A stretch of DNA of 64,000 bases from Campylobacter concisus (GCF_003049705.1 NZ_PIRF01000003.1:186001-250000); one strand, 5' to 3'. Shown: positions 46,729 to 56,050, counted from the first letter of the stretch. Numbers and translations are program-made. Notes: a model not told the origin generated them from the sequence alone.

Positions 46729-48193
46729 ATCCCTCTACATTCGTGGTCTTCAGTGTGAAAAGAGCTTGTGGCTAAAAAAGAAAAAACCCGAAGTCTTGCA
46801 AGCTCCGGATGACGGCGCGCAAGCGGTATTTGACACCGGTACATCGGTAGGCGAGCTGGCCTGCGAGCTATTTAGCGGCGGCGAGAGGATAGAGTATACC
46901 GGCGATTTTAGCTCGCAAATAGCAAAAACAAAAGAGCTTATCGAGAGCGGCGTAAAAGTCATATACGAGGCCACCTTTTGCTTTGATGGCATCCTTGTGA
47001 TGGTTGATATCCTTTGCGTTGGCGATTATGGGCTCGTCATCAACGAAGTAAAAAGCAGTACCTCCGTCAAAGAAGTCTACATCGACGACTCAGCCATCCA
47101 GTACTACGTCATTAGCTCGCTTGGCTACAAGGTGAGCGCTGTAAATATCATCCACATAGATAACAGCTACGTAAGAGGCGAGAAGCTCGAGCTTGAGAAG
47201 TTTTTCCATATCGAAGATGTAACCGAGCAAGTAAAGCAAAAACAAGCGGACATCCCTCAAATTTTAAGTAAATTTGATGAAATTCTCAGCAAAAATATTG
47301 AACCGGACATTGACATCGGCCCTCATTGCTCAAACCCTTACGCTTGCGACGCCTGGGAGTACTGTTGGCACGAGCAGCGAAGCATACCGGAGTATAGCGT
47401 CTTTGACATATCTCGTCTAAGAAGCGATAAGAAATTTGAGCTTTATAAAAGTGGCATAGTTAAATTTGAAGACATAAAAGAGCTAGATAAATTTAACGCC
47501 TCTCAGCAGATACAAATTCGCTCCGAGCTATCCAAGGAGCAAGTCATAGACAAAGGCGCCATTAAAGAATTTCTAGATACGCTTAGCTATCCGCTATATC
47601 ACCTTGACTTTGAGACATTTCAGCAGGCGGTACCCAAGTTTATAGGGCTTAGACCATACGAACAGATACCTTTTCAGTTTTCTATCCATAAAGATGACGG
47701 CAATGGAAATTTAGAGCATTTTGAGTTTTTGGCCGAGGTCGGAGCCGATCCCAGATACGAGCTGGCGCTAAATTTGATCAAATTTATCCCGCAGGATACC
47801 TGTGTGCTGGCTTATAATATGAGTTTTGAAAAAGGAGTGATAAGACGCCTGGCCGAAATTTATCCGCAAATCTCAAACGAGCTTATGGCTATTCATGACA
47901 ATATAAAAGACCTCATGGCGCCGTTTGCTAGCAAAAGCTACTACCACCCAAAAATGCAAGGTAGCTACTCGATAAAGTACGTCTTGCCGGCGCTCGTGCC
48001 TGAATTTGAATCGGCATACAAGGATCTAAATTTGATCCATCACGGAGGCGAAGCTATGCAGGCATATGCTGCTATGGCCAGTATGAACGAAACGCAGTGC
48101 GATGCCTATAAAAAGGCGCTTTTGGAATACTGCAAGCTAGATACCCTAGCTATGGTTAAAGTTTTAGAAAAATTGTGTGAAGTGGCAAAATAG
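46715..48193 (+). CDS. DUF2779 protein: Cas4-like nuclease fused to DEDD exonuclease, component 3
   Basis: A 492-aa protein. The N-terminal ~220 residues look like a Cas4/AddB-type PD-(D/E)XK nuclease with an iron-sulfur cluster: a first Cys in RGLQCEKSLWL, catalytic MVDILCVGDY and INEVKSST, and three clustered Cys in HCSNPYACDAWEYCW. The C-terminal DUF2779 part has an RNase H-like DEDD exonuclease pattern: YHLDFETF, LAYNMSFEKGVI and LEYCKLDTLAMVKVL. Its GC content is visibly higher than that of the two DUF262 genes it overlaps, so it may have joined them from another source. Confidence 0.75.
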   Translation: MAISKSLYIRGLQCEKSLWLKKKKPEVLQAPDDGAQAVFDTGTSVGELACELFSGGERIEYTGDFSSQIAKTKELIESGVKVIYEATFCFDGILVMVDILCVGDYGLVINEVKSSTSVKEVYIDDSAIQYYVISSLGYKVSAVNIIHIDNSYVRGEKLELEKFFHIEDVTEQVKQKQADIPQILSKFDEILSKNIEPDIDIGPHCSNPYACDAWEYCWHEQRSIPEYSVFDISRLRSDKKFELYKSGIVKFEDIKELDKFNASQQIQIRSELSKEQVIDKGAIKEFLDTLSYPLYHLDFETFQQAVPKFIGLRPYEQIPFQFSIHKDDGNGNLEHFEFLAEVGADPRYELALNLIKFIPQDTCVLAYNMSFEKGVIRRLAEIYPQISNELMAIHDNIKDLMAPFASKSYYHPKMQGSYSIKYVLPALVPEFESAYKDLNLIHHGGEAMQAYAAMASMNETQCDAYKKALLEYCKLDTLAMVKVLEKLCEVAK

Positions 48194-48224
48194 ACAAAAA
48201 AGTGTCTGTTTTGCCGGTTATAAT
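48192..48224 (+). promoter_or_regulatory. Palindrome AGACA-N6-TGTCT plus -10 box (site 1 of 4)
   Basis: AGACA at 48192-48196, TGTCT at 48203-48207, then 11 bases and TATAAT at 48219-48224. It lies 25 bases before the start at 48250. Confidence 0.6.
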
Positions 48225-48249
48225 GCTTTAAAAATTTAAAGGAGGAAGT

Positions 48250-49458
48250 ATGGATATAGAAAAATTTGAATCTATGCTAAAGCAAATCAAAATCCTAAAT
48301 GATAAGCTAGAGATCAAGAAACTACGCGGTAATAACGATTAAATTTGTTTTTAGCACTTCTTGATATAAACCGACGAGGTGCGACTACACTCACGCTTTA
48401 TTTACTCGCTACTTGATCCAAATTCGTCACATTATCAAAAAGAGTTATTTTTAGAGCTTTTTATAAAGGCGTGCGGGCTAGAGAATTTTGGACTAGATCC
48501 GCAAAGCGCAAAAGTCTATAAAGAATACGAAAACATAGATATCTATATAACTAACGGCGCGAAGCATATTATTTTAGAAAATAAAATAAATGCCGGCGAT
48601 CAAGAGGCTCAGATCAAAAGATATATAAAAACCGTACAAAAAGAAAACGACGGCGAAGCTGAAATTTATGTACTATTTTTATCGCTGCAGGGACACGAGC
48701 CTAGCGACTATAGTTTAAGCGGGCTAAAAATCGAAGGCGGCAAAATTTTAGAAAAAAACGGTAATGAAGTGGCTAAATTTAAGGTGGTTTCATACGACAA
48801 AGAGATAATGGCGTGGCTTGGCTTATGTCTTGATGAGGCTGGAAATTTGGCAAACTTAGCTGCCGTGATATCGCAATACAAAAACGTAATCGAAAAAATT
48901 TATGGAAAATATAAAGGAGTACAGATGGACGAAAGAAAAATAATCGAAATAATACTTAAAAACTATGACGTAGTTGATGAAATAAGAAATAAATACTTTG
49001 ATATGGCCAATGCAAATAGACTTAACGAATTTATGTCAAATGTAAAAACTGAGCTTGAAAAAAGATTATCACAAGAATGGTGCGTAGAAATAGAAGAGGC
49101 TGATCCTAGTAGATATTTTACGCCTATATATATTTTTAAAAGAAGTTGGGATAATGGCTATTTATTGGCATTAGTTTTAGAATTTGATAGTAAAAATTTT
49201 TTATATCCATATATCGGACTTGCTTATGATACAGATAGAATAAATAAGGCATACGTTGATAGTATACAAATTAAAATTTCTAGCGAATGGAATATAGGTA
49301 CAAGATTTGCTAGATGGAAGTGGCTAAAAAAAGATCAGTTTTTGAGAGAGATAATTTTTTATAAATATAGCGAAGCCGAACTAGTGGATGAACTAATAAA
49401 AATGAAAGATGAGCTAGAGCCATTAGCTGATGAAATCATTAAGTTAGCTGTGGTATAG
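48250..49458 (+). pseudogene. PD-(D/E)XK nuclease-superfamily gene with two frameshifts
   Basis: Starts at ATG 48250 with an excellent AAAGGAGG. The first frame (MDIEKFESMLKQIKIL...) ends at 48342. The next conserved block (LNLFLALLDIN) is in a second frame, and DEVRLHSRFIYSLLDP and everything after it is in a third frame from about 48373. This order is the usual N-terminus of PDDEXK_4-type proteins. The nuclease core is present (YENIDIYI and HIILENKINAGDQEAQIKRY). A 358-aa product could still start at the GTG at 48379, but would lack ~40 residues. Sequencing error or programmed shift cannot be excluded. Confidence 0.65.
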
Positions 49459-49590
49459 GTCAAACAGTTATTTTTGGATAGATAGGTCGCCTCAATCGCT
49501 AATGCCAATTTAAAGAGTTGGCGATTGATTGACCGATCTTAACTTTATCTATTTCTAAACTATGACAAAAGCTGTTATATAGATATTTAT

Positions 49591-49622
49591 AGACAAATTT
49601 TGTCCATATTTTTATTTATAAT
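49591..49622 (+). promoter_or_regulatory. Palindrome AGACA-N5-TGTCC plus -10 box (site 2 of 4)
   Basis: AGACA 49591-49595, TGTCC 49601-49605, 11 bases, TATAAT 49617-49622; the start at 49641 follows. Upstream (49492-49528) a hairpin TCAATCGC/GCGATTGA separates it from the nuclease gene. Confidence 0.6.
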
Positions 49623-49640
49623 AAAAATATAGGAGCAAAA

Positions 49641-49961
49641 ATGAGCGAACAAGAACTTTGGCAAGAGTATGATGAATTTTCTTTTTTGGCGCAGGCTAAA
49701 TCAAGCTATGATTACGTAAATAACGCAAATTTTACTAAATATAGCAACACAGAGACGTCAAAAGATTTTTACAGGCAAGCCGTTAAGGCATTAAGTAGCC
49801 CTTATGATGTCGTTATTGAAGCTAAATTTATACTGCAAAATCTAAAAAACGATTTTGGCTGTGACGCCGAATTTATAAAAGAGATATGCTCTCAAATCTT
49901 AAATACAGAAATGACGCCATACGAGTATCAAGAGGTGGCTAAAATTATAGAAAACTTATAG
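49641..49961 (+). CDS. Hypothetical 106-aa protein
   Basis: A soluble, acidic, mostly helical protein (MSEQELWQEYDEFSFLAQAK). It has a clear promoter and AGGAG. No family recognised. Its promoter carries the same palindrome as the Sir2-WYL operon, so it is probably co-regulated with it. Confidence 0.6.
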   Translation: MSEQELWQEYDEFSFLAQAKSSYDYVNNANFTKYSNTETSKDFYRQAVKALSSPYDVVIEAKFILQNLKNDFGCDAEFIKEICSQILNTEMTPYEYQEVAKIIENL

Positions 49962-50531
49962 CTCTATCACTTGATAAAATGGCTCTTTTGCACCGCTACT
50001 TGCTGAGTTGTAAATTTTAACTCCGTTTAAAATTTCTATGTGAGATTTTGGCTCATGGATATGCCCACAAAGGATGATCTTTGCTTTTAAAAGATTATTT
50101 TTAATAAGCCTTGCAAGCTCTATATCTCCGTGATCCTTATCATTTTTACTGATGCTCGTACTTGTCTTTGCTGGGGGAACGTAGGTCAGTAAGATATCAC
50201 ACTCCGCAAATTCAAGCAGATCATCACATAAGTAAGGCACGCAGCCAAATTTAACACCATTGATAGTTTTTATGGTGCCATCAGGGTATATGTCATTTAT
50301 AGAATTTAGCCAAGATGCTGGTGCATCGTGGTTGCCAGAGCAAACAAACACTAATTTTTTAAAGCTTTTTAGCCACAAGGTAGTTTGTTCTTTTTCTTGC
50401 GTATTATCTTTGTTTAGAAAATCTCCACTAAAACAAAAAATATCAAATTCATCTTGATGTGCCAAAATATAGTCAAAATAGCTAGTATTAAAGTGCAGAT
50501 CGCTAGCGTGAAAAAGTTTTAGATTATTCAT
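49956..50531 (-). CDS. Small calcineurin-like metallophosphoesterase
   Basis: A 191-aa protein with all core motifs of the superfamily: FHASDLHFN (D-x-H), FSGDFLN (GD), CSGNHDAP (GNHD) and CGHIHEPKS (GHxH). Two metal ions would be bound. Substrate could be a phosphodiester in nucleotides or nucleic acid; nothing decides this. It overlaps the preceding gene at 50524 by eight bases. Confidence 0.85.
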   Translation of the reverse strand: MNNLKLFHASDLHFNTSYFDYILAHQDEFDIFCFSGDFLNKDNTQEKEQTTLWLKSFKKLVFVCSGNHDAPASWLNSINDIYPDGTIKTINGVKFGCVPYLCDDLLEFAECDILLTYVPPAKTSTSISKNDKDHGDIELARLIKNNLLKAKIILCGHIHEPKSHIEILNGVKIYNSASSGAKEPFYQVIEL

Positions 50532-50841
50532 TTATACCGGTTGCCAATATTCTAAATCTAACTGTATCCATATCTAGATTGTTATCTGTGCTAGTCATAA
50601 ATATAAAATCTAGCTCAAGCTCAAAAAGTTTACTAGTAATTTCTTCAATGCTGGCAAATGATAAATTCTCATTCATCTCAACATGCATAAATATTGCGTT
50701 AGCTTTTGAAATCACGCTTTTTAATCTTTGATTTATTGTGTTGCTAAGTTTAGATATTTTAAAAGTCCCGACAAAGCCATCTATCTTACCATCATAAGAC
50801 ATTATTTTCATTATATCGTGCAAGTCTATAATAACGCCCAT
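50524..50841 (-). CDS. 105-aa protein resembling an isolated FtsZ C-terminal-type domain
   Basis: The second half alternates strand-helix-strand: ANAIFMHVEMNENLSFASIE, then LELDFIFMTSTD and MDTVRFRILATGI. This resembles the C-terminal domain of FtsZ/tubulin-like proteins (..iLvni.g...lsl.ei......d..v.v.viaTGf), but no GTP-binding domain is present. Similarity is by eye only. It is coupled to the metallophosphoesterase gene. Otherwise unknown. Confidence 0.45.
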   Translation of the reverse strand: MGVIIDLHDIMKIMSYDGKIDGFVGTFKISKLSNTINQRLKSVISKANAIFMHVEMNENLSFASIEEITSKLFELELDFIFMTSTDNNLDMDTVRFRILATGINE

Positions 50842-50900
50842 CGTTGCTCCTTTAAAAATTTTAGATATTTTAGCCTAGAATTTGGACGTATCTTGTCTTG

Positions 50901-51818
50901 TTAAATATCTATTTCCTTAAAATAACTTCCTACTTCATCTCTTATTTTATTAGCTAGCTCTTTTGGCTCAAGCACCTTGATAAATGGCAGGTAGTAGTAT
51001 ATGAGCGGTTTTATCTCCATTATGTGCGTAAATTCTATCTCTATCTCGACTGAGCCGTCGCTATCTTGACCGGTTATGCGTTGCTTTGCGTGCGGCTTTC
51101 GCTCGAAGTATTTTGCCACTTCTGGCGCTAGCAGTAGCCTTGCCGTTTTTGGTGCTTCTAAATTTGCCCATGCCGAGTTCATCGCTTTTATACGCTCATC
51201 TAGCTCACTACTTAGTTCAAATTTATCCCCGCTATGCTTTATATCTTTTATGCTTTTTAGGTGAAATTTTTTAAATTTATTACCCTTTTTGCTATCAAGC
51301 AAGAGAAGATACCAAAATCCCTCAAAAAGTGCCAGCTTTAGAGGTTTTACAAGAAACTCAAAGCCGTTATACGTGCATGTTATCTCCGCTTTTTCTCTTA
51401 TAGCATCCTCAAGCGCTTGAAAATTTACAAGATCCTCCTCGCTTAGCTTTTCGTTGTTTATGTTTGTAAGTATCGGGTGGTTTAACTGCTGAGAAATTTG
51501 CTCTAAAAGCACGTGGGCCTTGCTGTAAAAATTTGATCCCATGTTTTTTGCCACGTTATCAAGGATATTTAGCACCACTCTATCATCGCCGTCTAGTCCG
51601 TCGCTAGCGTCCTCGTCATTTAGGCTCCAGTAGTGCCCCTTTTTGACGGCGCCATACTCTCTTAATGTGTCATAAAGGTCGCGCTGGATAGTCTTTGAGG
51701 TCACTCCAAGCATGGCTGTTAGCTCTTTTATCGTGTGCGGCCTCTCTCTTAGCTTTAAGGCTATTAAATTTATGCGTTCAAATTTGCTGTTTTCTTGTTT
51801 TGTTATGATGGGTTTCAT
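50901..51818 (-). CDS. WYL-domain transcriptional regulator
   Basis: A 305-aa regulator with an N-terminal DeoR-type winged HTH (RINLIALKLRERPHTIKELT, then MLGVTSKTIQRDLYDTL) and a WYL domain (FLVKPLKLALFEGFWYLLLL, FKLKSIKD-like element), ending in a WCX-like region. The start at 51818 follows AGGAGGT closely; an upstream start would not. WYL proteins such as BrxR and CapW bind inverted repeats and control phage-defence operons; PafBC respond to DNA damage. It follows the Sir2 gene in one operon whose promoter carries a GACA-TGTC palindrome, the best candidate for its own operator (inference). Confidence 0.85.
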   Translation of the reverse strand: MKPIITKQENSKFERINLIALKLRERPHTIKELTAMLGVTSKTIQRDLYDTLREYGAVKKGHYWSLNDEDASDGLDGDDRVVLNILDNVAKNMGSNFYSKAHVLLEQISQQLNHPILTNINNEKLSEEDLVNFQALEDAIREKAEITCTYNGFEFLVKPLKLALFEGFWYLLLLDSKKGNKFKKFHLKSIKDIKHSGDKFELSSELDERIKAMNSAWANLEAPKTARLLLAPEVAKYFERKPHAKQRITGQDSDGSVEIEIEFTHIMEIKPLIYYYLPFIKVLEPKELANKIRDEVGSYFKEIDI

Positions 51819-51871
51819 TTGACCTCCTGGTTTAGGGATTATATCCAAATTAGGACTAGAGGATGTCTTTT

Positions 51872-52693
51872 CTAGCATAATATCTGCCTAAGGCCATCTA
51901 GTGCGCTACATTTTAGACTTATGCCGATATACTCTGAGATGTAGTTATCTCTTGGATTTATGCGGATAAGAGTTGCTTTTTTTGATCGTTTAACGAATTT
52001 CTCGCCAAAATTTCTAATTGTTGGCACCGCAAGCCCAGCGCCCAGCTCTATGATGACAAAGCGGCTATCTTTGTTTTGCTCCAGCCACTCTTCATATCTT
52101 TTGTGCTGTGCCAAGGTTCTTTTTGAGTTAAACTCATGATCGTAAAACATCATGATATTTGGGCGGCTCACGCAGCCACACTCAGGGCAAACTGGCATCT
52201 TTGTAACTATAAATTTAGCCTCATCGACCTCTACGCTACTCTCACACATGCTCCATATCATCCCATCGTCGTTGTGGATGCACTGAGAGTAGTGAATAGA
52301 GCCGTGGCACTCATAAATTTTCTCCTCGCTAAAACCAGCCTTAGCAAAGTGCCCATCGACGTTTGAGGTATAGACGAAGTAGTTTTCGTTTTTACTTTTT
52401 ACAAGATCTAAAAGCAGTCCAAAGCCCTCATGAGGCTCTGTGTTTTTATATAAATTTAGCCTGTGGCCATAAAATGCCCAAGCTAGCTTTGGATCGTCAA
52501 AAAACCACTGCGGATTTGCCATATCTTCAAAGCTTAAATTTTTATCCCTTAAAAGTGGATAGGCTTTCCAAAAACCTAGATTTCCTCTAAAATCAGGCAA
52601 TCCACTATCTACACCCATGCCAGCACCTGCTGTGATGATGACTGCATCAGCCTCCGAGATAATCTTTTTGATCTTATTTATCTTTTCTTGCAT
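51872..52693 (-). CDS. Sir2-family NAD-dependent protein deacylase
   Basis: A 273-aa sirtuin: NAD-binding ITAGAGMGVDSGLPDFRG, TSNVDGHF and the catalytic His in YECHGSIHYSQC; paired cysteines in CPECGC complete a zinc site together with upstream Cys. Start 52693 (MQEKINK) is preceded by AAAGGA; an earlier ATG would lie on the promoter. It heads the operon with the WYL regulator. Sirtuins remove acyl groups from lysine using NAD; some Sir2 proteins deplete NAD in phage defence, but this one keeps normal deacylase features. Confidence 0.88.
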   Translation of the reverse strand: MQEKINKIKKIISEADAVIITAGAGMGVDSGLPDFRGNLGFWKAYPLLRDKNLSFEDMANPQWFFDDPKLAWAFYGHRLNLYKNTEPHEGFGLLLDLVKSKNENYFVYTSNVDGHFAKAGFSEEKIYECHGSIHYSQCIHNDDGMIWSMCESSVEVDEAKFIVTKMPVCPECGCVSRPNIMMFYDHEFNSKRTLAQHKRYEEWLEQNKDSRFVIIELGAGLAVPTIRNFGEKFVKRSKKATLIRINPRDNYISEYIGISLKCSALDGLRQILC

Positions 52694-52721
52694 TTTGATC
52701 CTTTCGTAAGAAATTTTAGTA

Positions 52722-52754
52722 ATTGTAATGAGTTTATAAGACAATTTTTTGTCT
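52722..52754 (-). promoter_or_regulatory. Palindrome AGACA-N6-TGTCT plus -10 box of the Sir2-WYL operon (site 3 of 4)
   Basis: On the minus strand AGACA (52754-52750), six bases, TGTCT (52743-52739), 11 bases, then TACAAT (52727-52722). The Sir2 start at 52693 follows. Confidence 0.6.
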
Positions 52755-52821
52755 GTTATCTTTAATATATTTACTTTGTAAAAAGTGATATAGCTAATTA
52801 ATTTTTTAAAAAAGAGAGCTT

Positions 52822-53570
52822 GTGAATGCAGAGGAGGTTAGTTTTGGTTTTATGTGAGATGAAAATAATATAGAAATTCTATTGTTTCAGCGTCTGTATG
52901 TTTGGAATAGGGCTCAATGGAAACAGCTTTTTAATGATCTTCTTAATGGCTTTAAGGAGCAAAGATTGCATTTTCTTGGTTCAATTATATTAAAACAATT
53001 ACCGAGCTCAATGGTAGAAGGAAGTCGTAGAAGCCTAATAGATGGACAACAAAGATTAAAGACTTTTTCTATTTTAGTTAAGTCTATTTATGATTTATTG
53101 GATGAAGATAGACTTGTTGATTATGTAGGTTTTTTGTACGCAGAGCCCACAAAATATAAAAATCCAAAAATAAAACATTCTCATATAAATAGATCTTCTT
53201 TTGAGGCCATTATAAATGCTAAAGATTATTCTGAAGTATGTGAGTCAAAAGATGATGGTAAATTACTTGCTTGCTATAAATATTTTTCTGAAAGATTAAA
53301 AAATAGTAATTTAGAAAGCAGCGATATTGTTCGTTTCTTGGACTATATATTAGAGATGAAGTTATGGGTCGTTATAAATTTAGATGAAAATGAAGACGAA
53401 CAAAAATATTTGACTCTATAAACTCTGCAGGTCTGGTTTTATCGTCAATGGATATCATCAAAAACGCAATATTTGATAGACTTATAAAATCTGGAAATAT
53501 GGGTGATGAAAAAGCAAAAGAAATATACAGATATTATGTAGCAAACGCACCTAAATTGTATTTTGTATAG
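52822..53570 (+). pseudogene. DUF262-domain protein remnant
   Basis: Starts with GTG near 52822 but hits TGA after SFGFM; the same frame resumes and reads LLFQRLYVWNRAQWKQL and SLIDGQQRLKTF, the DUF262 signature, up to a stop at 53421. A frameshift near 53410-53420 then leads to INSAGLVLSSMDIIKNAIFD, which is the next conserved DUF262 block, ending at 53570. The C-terminal half is gone. This is a third DUF262 gene in the window, dead, abutting the LlaJI operon. Confidence 0.75.
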
Positions 53571-54774
53571 CCTCAACTAGCAATTTTTTATTCTCGTTGT
53601 TCATCTTGTCATAGTTAAAAATCAAAAATCTAGTATCTACTAAAATTCCTTGCACTATTAAATAATTTGTGCCATTTTTCCATTCCATTATAGCTTTGCC
53701 GATATTCTTAAATTTACCATTTATTGCGGTGCTAAATTTGTTATTATTTTTATTGTAAGGCATCAAAAAAGCATTGTAAATATTGCTTGTATCATAACTG
53801 TTTTTGCTCTTTATAATATAGGCTGTATATTCACCATAAGCTACTTGCTTTGTTATATCACTGCTTTGTGGTAGCCCTTTTAAATTAACACCATATTTAT
53901 AGTATTTTGCATCTAAAATATAAATTTTATCGTCATAAATCATAATGGTATCTGGCTGTAATGAGCTATTATCTTTATCTTTTGTATATCTTAGTTCCCA
54001 CTGCGTTTTTGGAAAGTATATATTCTTATCAGCAATTCCAAATGCGCTATCTATCATTTTTTCCCAAATCGCATAAAATTTGGTAGTACCAAATTTAAAC
54101 TCATTTTCTTTTAGTTCATTGTCGTTTTGTAAAAGCATATCTTTCATAGAGCTAAAAAGCAGTCGCTTTTTATCATCAAAAGTGTTGTTTAGTTTGTTTT
54201 GTAAAATATAAAGGCAGTGATTTTTGCTTGTTGGTAGATTAAATTTTGGTGGCATAAATGAGTTATAAACAAAGCCAAATTTATGAAAAGCTTCATAAAC
54301 ACAATATCTATTTATGGCTGTAATTAGTTCGTTTTCATTTGTTTGATTTTTCTTGGTTTGAAACTCTGTATAAACGAAAGAACCATTTTTTTGAACCAAA
54401 GGGCAATTTTTCTTAATTGTTCTAGCAAAATTTATCTTACCTTTTGTGGCGGTTTGATAAATGGCTTCTCGTTCTATGTAGTAGCTGTGGGCCAAAAAAT
54501 ACTCTATGACATTTTTATAAGCGATGATTGGAAAGGTTTGTTCTATTTGATCGTTATTAGTATCAGTAAAGTGTATTTTGGTATGGGATTTATTAAATTT
54601 TAAAAGCACGGATAAGAGCTTTCTAATGTCAGCTCTTATATTTTCATCATCTAAATCAAAACCTAGTGGAAAGCAAATTTGCAACTTATTATTTTTGCTT
54701 CTAATGCCAACAAAGTCATCGTTTATGGCATTATTCAAAAAGCAATGCTCTTTTAAATTAGTTATTTGCTTCAT
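53551..54774 (-). CDS. LlaJI-family restriction endonuclease subunit (R2/McrC-like)
   Basis: A 407-aa protein matching LlaJI-type nuclease subunits. The catalytic PD-(D/E)XK core is in the C-terminal half: LQPDTIMIYDDKIYILDAKYY (D ... D-A-K). The N-terminal half is helical and would contact the McrB-like motor. In the LlaJI system two polypeptides, R1 and R2, form the nucleotide-dependent nuclease and two methylases protect the asymmetric site. It is the last gene of a six-gene minus-strand operon. Confidence 0.8.
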   Translation of the reverse strand: MKQITNLKEHCFLNNAINDDFVGIRSKNNKLQICFPLGFDLDDENIRADIRKLLSVLLKFNKSHTKIHFTDTNNDQIEQTFPIIAYKNVIEYFLAHSYYIEREAIYQTATKGKINFARTIKKNCPLVQKNGSFVYTEFQTKKNQTNENELITAINRYCVYEAFHKFGFVYNSFMPPKFNLPTSKNHCLYILQNKLNNTFDDKKRLLFSSMKDMLLQNDNELKENEFKFGTTKFYAIWEKMIDSAFGIADKNIYFPKTQWELRYTKDKDNSSLQPDTIMIYDDKIYILDAKYYKYGVNLKGLPQSSDITKQVAYGEYTAYIIKSKNSYDTSNIYNAFLMPYNKNNNKFSTAINGKFKNIGKAIMEWKNGTNYLIVQGILVDTRFLIFNYDKMNNENKKLLVEAIQNTI

Positions 54775-54811
54775 CTATGTTATTTTGTGTCTCTGCTTCG
54801 TCTTTTTCGTT

Positions 54812-56050
54812 TTATTTCGTATTTTTAGCTAGTTCTTCTCTAATTTCGTCATTAAAAATATCAAATTGTAAATCCCCGCTATTTTCATCATTTATAAAAT
54901 GAACAATAATAGCTTCTAGCGTTTTAAAATTGCTATTGAATGCACCCTTGTCAAATTTAAAAACATCATCCCAAAGGTATTTTAAAACCTTGTATGCAAA
55001 TAGTTCTTTATTTTTTAGCTCATTTTCAGTTAGGAAATACACACCTAGCCTCTTATCTTCCATTGAGCTTGTATTATCGCCACTTTCAGTAATTACACTA
55101 TTTATAGTGGTGCAAAATTTTTCCCAAGTTATGGTTGTGTCTAGGATAGGCAACTCTTTAAATTCTTTTGCTGCATTTTTAAAAGAATTTTCAATCAGTC
55201 TCATAGTAAATCTACGCTGAAATGCGGTGTCAAGCGTAAAGACATTTTGGTCACTTGTATTCATTGTGGCGATTATCCATAAATTTGAAGGAATTTTTAT
55301 AGGTTTATCTGTATTGTTTTTACCATAAACTATTTTTGCAATATTTTCATTATTGACAACATAAACACTGTTGCCGTCCTTGTCTCTATCAAGCAACTGA
55401 AAAATTTCGCCAAATATCGCAGGTGCGTTACCTCGATTTATTTCATCAATGACTAAAAGATACTTCTGGGTTGGATTTTTATAAGCTTTTTCTAAAATTT
55501 TAGTAAAAGGTCCGGGTTTAAAATCATAACTTACAGCACCATCATCTTTTAAAGCAGGCATTATCTGTCCAACAAAATCACTATATGAGTAGTCAGGGTG
55601 GAAAACTAATTTTTCAAAAATATAATCATGCTTTGGATGCTCGGTTTCTATTGTATGACTTTTACCACTACCTGGCACACCATAGTAAATTATATTTTCT
55701 CCGCCTTTTTCTCTTGAATTTTCATCAATTTCTATTTCATCATTGCTGTCTTTTTCGTGACTACTTTCATCTAGTAAAAAATCAATCTCTTTTTCTTGTA
55801 GTTTGTATAAAAATTTACCGCTTTTGCAACGATACATAATACTGTATGGCAAATCTATTTTTATCGGTTCTATGTCAATATTTTCTAATTGTCCATTTTC
55901 TTTCTTTATAAGTTTTTTTATAATAAAAAACTCTCCGCTTTCGATAGTTTGTACATAGCCAAAAATAATATCATCTGTCAAAACGGTTTCGTAGTTTTTT
56001 ATATCTTTAATTTCTAAGTCATCTTTTAATGAGCAAATCCAAGTATTCAT
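54812..56050 (-). CDS. McrB-like AAA+ GTPase motor of the LlaJI-type system (R1 core)
   Basis: A 412-aa AAA+ protein: Walker A (YYGVPGSGKSHTIE), Walker B (LLVIDEINRGN), the McrB-type sensor MNTSDQN and FQRRFTMRLIE arginine finger region. These are the motifs of McrB/LlaJI.R1 GTP-driven translocases. Usual R1 proteins carry an N-terminal DNA-binding domain; here the ~130-residue N-terminal part is short and the neighbouring gene at 56047 may supply that function. The two overlap by four bases. Confidence 0.85.
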   Translation of the reverse strand: MNTWICSLKDDLEIKDIKNYETVLTDDIIFGYVQTIESGEFFIIKKLIKKENGQLENIDIEPIKIDLPYSIMYRCKSGKFLYKLQEKEIDFLLDESSHEKDSNDEIEIDENSREKGGENIIYYGVPGSGKSHTIETEHPKHDYIFEKLVFHPDYSYSDFVGQIMPALKDDGAVSYDFKPGPFTKILEKAYKNPTQKYLLVIDEINRGNAPAIFGEIFQLLDRDKDGNSVYVVNNENIAKIVYGKNNTDKPIKIPSNLWIIATMNTSDQNVFTLDTAFQRRFTMRLIENSFKNAAKEFKELPILDTTITWEKFCTTINSVITESGDNTSSMEDKRLGVYFLTENELKNKELFAYKVLKYLWDDVFKFDKGAFNSNFKTLEAIIVHFINDENSGDLQFDIFNDEIREELAKNTK

